DNA from: Candidatus Iainarchaeum sp.
GTDB lineage: Archaea; Iainarchaeota; Iainarchaeia; Iainarchaeales; JAAZKV01
Direction: 5' to 3'
NCBI GenBank assembly: GCA_028702895.1
Contig: JAQVNZ010000039.1
Coordinates: forward strand, 1-6,825
Length of the DNA stretch: 6,825 nt
Shown here: piece by piece, positions 5,037 to 6,825 of the stretch
Layout: every line of letters begins with the position of its first letter
Numbering within the stretch: position 1 is the stretch's first letter
Translations under genes and position numbers: made by a program
The notes under the pieces: model-generated
Database searches by the model: none
What the model was told of the DNA's origin: nothing
The model's input: only the letters and a program-made list of their open reading frames with translations

Positions 5037-6825
5037 TTAGTTGTTTTGCCAAGAAAGAATTGGGAAGTTGTTATCTTGAGCAATCCAGTTGCCACCAACA
5101 CCCCAAGTCCAAGAACTCAAAGGAGCATTAGTTGAAAAATAATAATAAGACGGGTCACCTGTTGTAGTTGAGAAACAACCATTTGATCCTCCAGAGTAAC
5201 AATTATTTTGACTGCTTAATACAGTATCCCAATAAACATTAGTATTTGTTACAGTATAATTCATAAACCCTTCTATTCCGCCAAAAAAACCTTCTGTTGC
5301 ATTAACAGTTCCAACATTAAATGAATTATTTAAATTTGTATATGACCTTCCTATTAGTCCACCTGTACCTAGTGTTGAAGTTGCTGTTATGCTACCAATA
5401 TTATATACATTATTAATTACCCCGTTTTCTGCTTGTCCAACTATCCCTCCAACTCTTGTTGTCCCATTTACATTCCCTAAATTATATACATTATTGATTT
5501 TTTGGGACATGCACCAACCAGTTATCCCTCCAACTTCATCTAATCCAGTAATATTTCCAGTATTATAAGAATTATTTATTATTGTTCCAGGAGTACCTAT
5601 ATTTGCGCCGCCATTTATTCCTCCTGTTTGATTTTTTCCAGTAACTATTCCAGTATTATATGTATTAGTTATTGTTCCATCATAAGTATATCCTATTACT
5701 CCTCCAGTGGAAGATTGTCCATTCACATCTCCTGTGTTATGCACATTAAAAAATATCCCTTTTTTTAATTCCCCACTCACTCCACCAACATACCAGTTTC
5801 CATTAATATCGCCAGTATTGTAAACATTTTGTGTAAGAGTTGGTTCATATGAATATCCAGTTATCCCACCAACATGATTATACCCACCCGATATGTTTGC
5901 TGTATTATAAGAATCAATTATTTGCCCACTCATAAAATAACCAATTAATCCACCAACGTGTTCACCAATCCCACTTAATTTTCCGGTAGTATAAGAATTA
6001 TTTATTTGTCCGGAACGTAAATAACCGCTTATTCCTCCGACATAGTTATTTCCTGTAATATTGTAATCTAATAATCCAAGATATGAAACCGTTCCTAAAT
6101 ATAAATTTCCGATTAAACCAACATAATTTTGGTCGAATCTGTTAATATACAAGTTTTTTATTTTGTTATTGTTTCCATTTAAACTTCCTTTAAATTTATT
6201 AGTGCTATTTCCAATTGGTTCCCATCCTTCGCCATTGTTCCATATGCTTGTGTTGCTTGCGTCTATGTCGTTTTGTAAAATATAATTTCCATCTAGTTTT
6301 TCTCTTATTCTGTTTAAGTCAGAAAGAGTGCAGATTGGTATTGGATTGGTTTCAAAGATAATACAATCTTCTATTTCTGTTGGTGCTGTTTCACATTCAC
6401 CTATGTAGTTTATGTCTGTTCCTGCTTGTGTGGCGTGGCAAGTATTTTGGTATGTGTTTCCGTCCATCCCGCAAACTTCAATAATTTCTAAAAGAGAACA
6501 ATCTGTTGGTGTGGGGGTGATTGGTGGTTTTTCTGGTTCTGGGTTTTCTTCACAGTTTACTATTATGGATTGTTTGATTTTTTTTTCTAAACCGTATTTT
6601 GTTTTATAAGTTATTTGAAATTCACAGGTTTTTGTTTTTTGATTTGGTCCGCATTCGCAAGTGTGAGTTAATTGTATTATTTCATTATTTCCTGAGTAAA
6701 TTTGTTTATTGTTGTAATCGTTTAATTCGCCATCATCAACTATTATTCTTGTTAGAGTTATTGTTTCGCCTGTGTTGTTTTTAAAATTTAATAATCCTTT
6801 ATTGTCGGTGGTATTAGTGATTGCA
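5037..6825 (-). CDS. Large extracellular protein: Kazal-like domain plus GLUG beta-helix (5'-partial)
   Basis: The frame is open to the right edge, so the true start lies beyond 6825; the ATG at 6467 falls inside the Kazal-like domain and is not a start. There are 595 residues in the window, numbered from the edge. Residues 1-91 are an unrecognised, probably beta-rich domain with Cys56, 58, 67 and 91. Residues 94-108 form a Pro/Glu/Thr linker. The Kazal-like domain covers 109-144. The entry to the beta-helix follows at about 165-230, with the W-N-N-G-E-G-W-E-P-I-G motif and N-G-N-N-N-K-I-K-N-L. About eleven GLUG turns cover 234-521. The cap at about 530-595 has NVYWD, Cys542-x7-Cys550 and GGNWIAQDNNFPILSWQ. 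No hydrophobic anchor is seen. Even cysteine spacing, glycine/asparagine-rich turns and the Kazal-like domain point to an exported surface or secreted protein. Such proteins may bind partners or resist proteases, but its function is unknown. It shares its cap with the GLUG protein at the left edge and lies upstream of a secretion operon on the same strand. Confidence 0.9.
   Translation of the reverse strand, partial: AITNTTDNKGLLNFKNNTGETITLTRIIVDDGELNDYNNKQIYSGNNEIIQLTHTCECGPNQKTKTCEFQITYKTKYGLEKKIKQSIIVNCEENPEPEKPPITPTPTDCSLLEIIEVCGMDGNTYQNTCHATQAGTDINYIGECETAPTEIEDCIIFETNPIPICTLSDLNRIREKLDGNYILQNDIDASNTSIWNNGEGWEPIGNSTNKFKGSLNGNNNKIKNLYINRFDQNYVGLIGNLYLGTVSYLGLLDYNITGNNYVGGISGYLRSGQINNSYTTGKLSGIGEHVGGLIGYFMSGQIIDSYNTANISGGYNHVGGITGYSYEPTLTQNVYNTGDINGNWYVGGVSGELKKGIFFNVHNTGDVNGQSSTGGVIGYTYDGTITNTYNTGIVTGKNQTGGINGGANIGTPGTIINNSYNTGNITGLDEVGGITGWCMSQKINNVYNLGNVNGTTRVGGIVGQAENGVINNVYNIGSITATSTLGTGGLIGRSYTNLNNSFNVGTVNATEGFFGGIEGFMNYTVTNTNVYWDTVLSSQNNCYSGGSNGCFSTTTGDPSYYYFSTNAPLSSWTWGVGGNWIAQDNNFPILSWQNN
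5262..6125 (-). repeat. GLUG repeat array of the right-hand protein
   Basis: Eleven turns are visible, the first (YVGLIG) and last (FFGGIEG) degenerate. Successive G-G positions are about 27, 28, 28, 28, 27, 27, 31, 27, 29 and 27 residues apart. The consensus per turn is x-V-G-G-I-x-G-Y, then x-I-N-N-x-Y-N-T-G-x-I-x-G. The 31-residue turn carries a small G-T-P-G-T insertion near residues 410-414. Codons vary between turns, so the array is old. Each repeat is expected to form one coil of a right-handed beta-helix. Confidence 0.88.
6393..6500 (-). other. Kazal-like domain, four-cysteine form
   Basis: Residues 109-144 read C-S-L-L-E-I-I-E-V-C-G-M-D-G-N-T-Y, then Q-N-T-C-H-A-T-Q-A-G and finally Y-I-G-E-C. 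V-C-G-x-D-G-x-T-Y-x-N-x-C with ten residues between the cysteines, and the closing Y-x-G-x-C, are the hallmark of Kazal-type protease inhibitor domains. The first and fifth cysteines of the usual six are absent; Gln133 stands in for the fifth. The reactive-loop position would be a Leu (111 or 112). Inhibition is possible, but the domain could be purely structural. Confidence 0.85.

Noticed and set aside
5262..6125. Recent tandem DNA duplication
   Set aside because: Repeats are similar in protein but codons differ widely from turn to turn, so it is an old beta-helix repeat.
6465..6467. ATG at 6467 as the start of the large GLUG protein
   Set aside because: It is the Met in C-G-M-D-G inside the Kazal-like motif, and the frame stays open to the window edge.
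6412..6784. Two short + strand frames over the right end
   Set aside because: They lie opposite the Kazal-like domain and the N-terminal domain of the GLUG protein, whose - strand frame is open and recognisable.

Overview
This AT-rich window is most likely archaeal, and its style fits a small-genome (DPANN-like) archaeon. Four things point that way: a PAC2-family protein with a proteasome-docking tail, a FlaI/TadA-like ATPase paired with two FlaJ/TadC-like membrane proteins, Shine-Dalgarno sites of the GGTGA/GGAG/GAGG type, and a TATA-like box placed for a nearly leaderless transcript. The lineage is inferred from gene content and style only; there is no rRNA or other strong marker here. The three secretion proteins are very rich in Lys, Asn and Ile, as expected at this base composition.

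Layout from left to right. (1) Bases 1-517, + strand: the C-terminal part of a GLUG-repeat beta-helix surface protein. Its reading frame is broken at a run of eight G at 32-39. (2) A 36-base convergent gap with oligo-T on both strands. (3) Bases 554-4701, - strand: a four-gene cluster, read right to left. It starts with a secretion/pilus ATPase (4701-3295). The first T2SSF-family membrane protein follows (3298-2306, ATGA overlap), then the second (2301-1360, GTG start, 4-base gap), then a PAC2-family protein (1306-554, 53-base gap). (4) Bases 4702-5036: a non-coding gap with a probable promoter for the operon, a 13-bp hairpin, a second TATA-like box facing right and a very AT-rich repeated stretch. 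(5) Bases 5037-6825, - strand: a second, larger GLUG-repeat protein that runs off the right edge. It reads as an unidentified Cys-containing domain, a Pro-rich linker, a Kazal-like domain, a beta-helix of about eleven GLUG turns and a C-terminal cap.

How the genes may work together. The ATPase and two membrane proteins form the core motor and platform of a type IV pilus or type II secretion-like machine of the archaellum/Tad superfamily. No pilin or prepilin peptidase gene is visible, so these must lie elsewhere. The operon is bracketed by two paralogous GLUG proteins that share a C-terminal cap ending in NNFPILSWQ. They are probably extracellular and could be cargo or tip proteins of the machine, but proximity is the only evidence for that. 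The PAC2 protein ends in Met-Tyr-Thr, which fits the HbYX motif that docks into the proteasome alpha ring.

Most worth a second look: the G-tract frameshift (contingency switch or assembly error), the Kazal-like domain that appears to have lost one whole disulfide, the HbYX tail, and the structured gap at 4702-5036.
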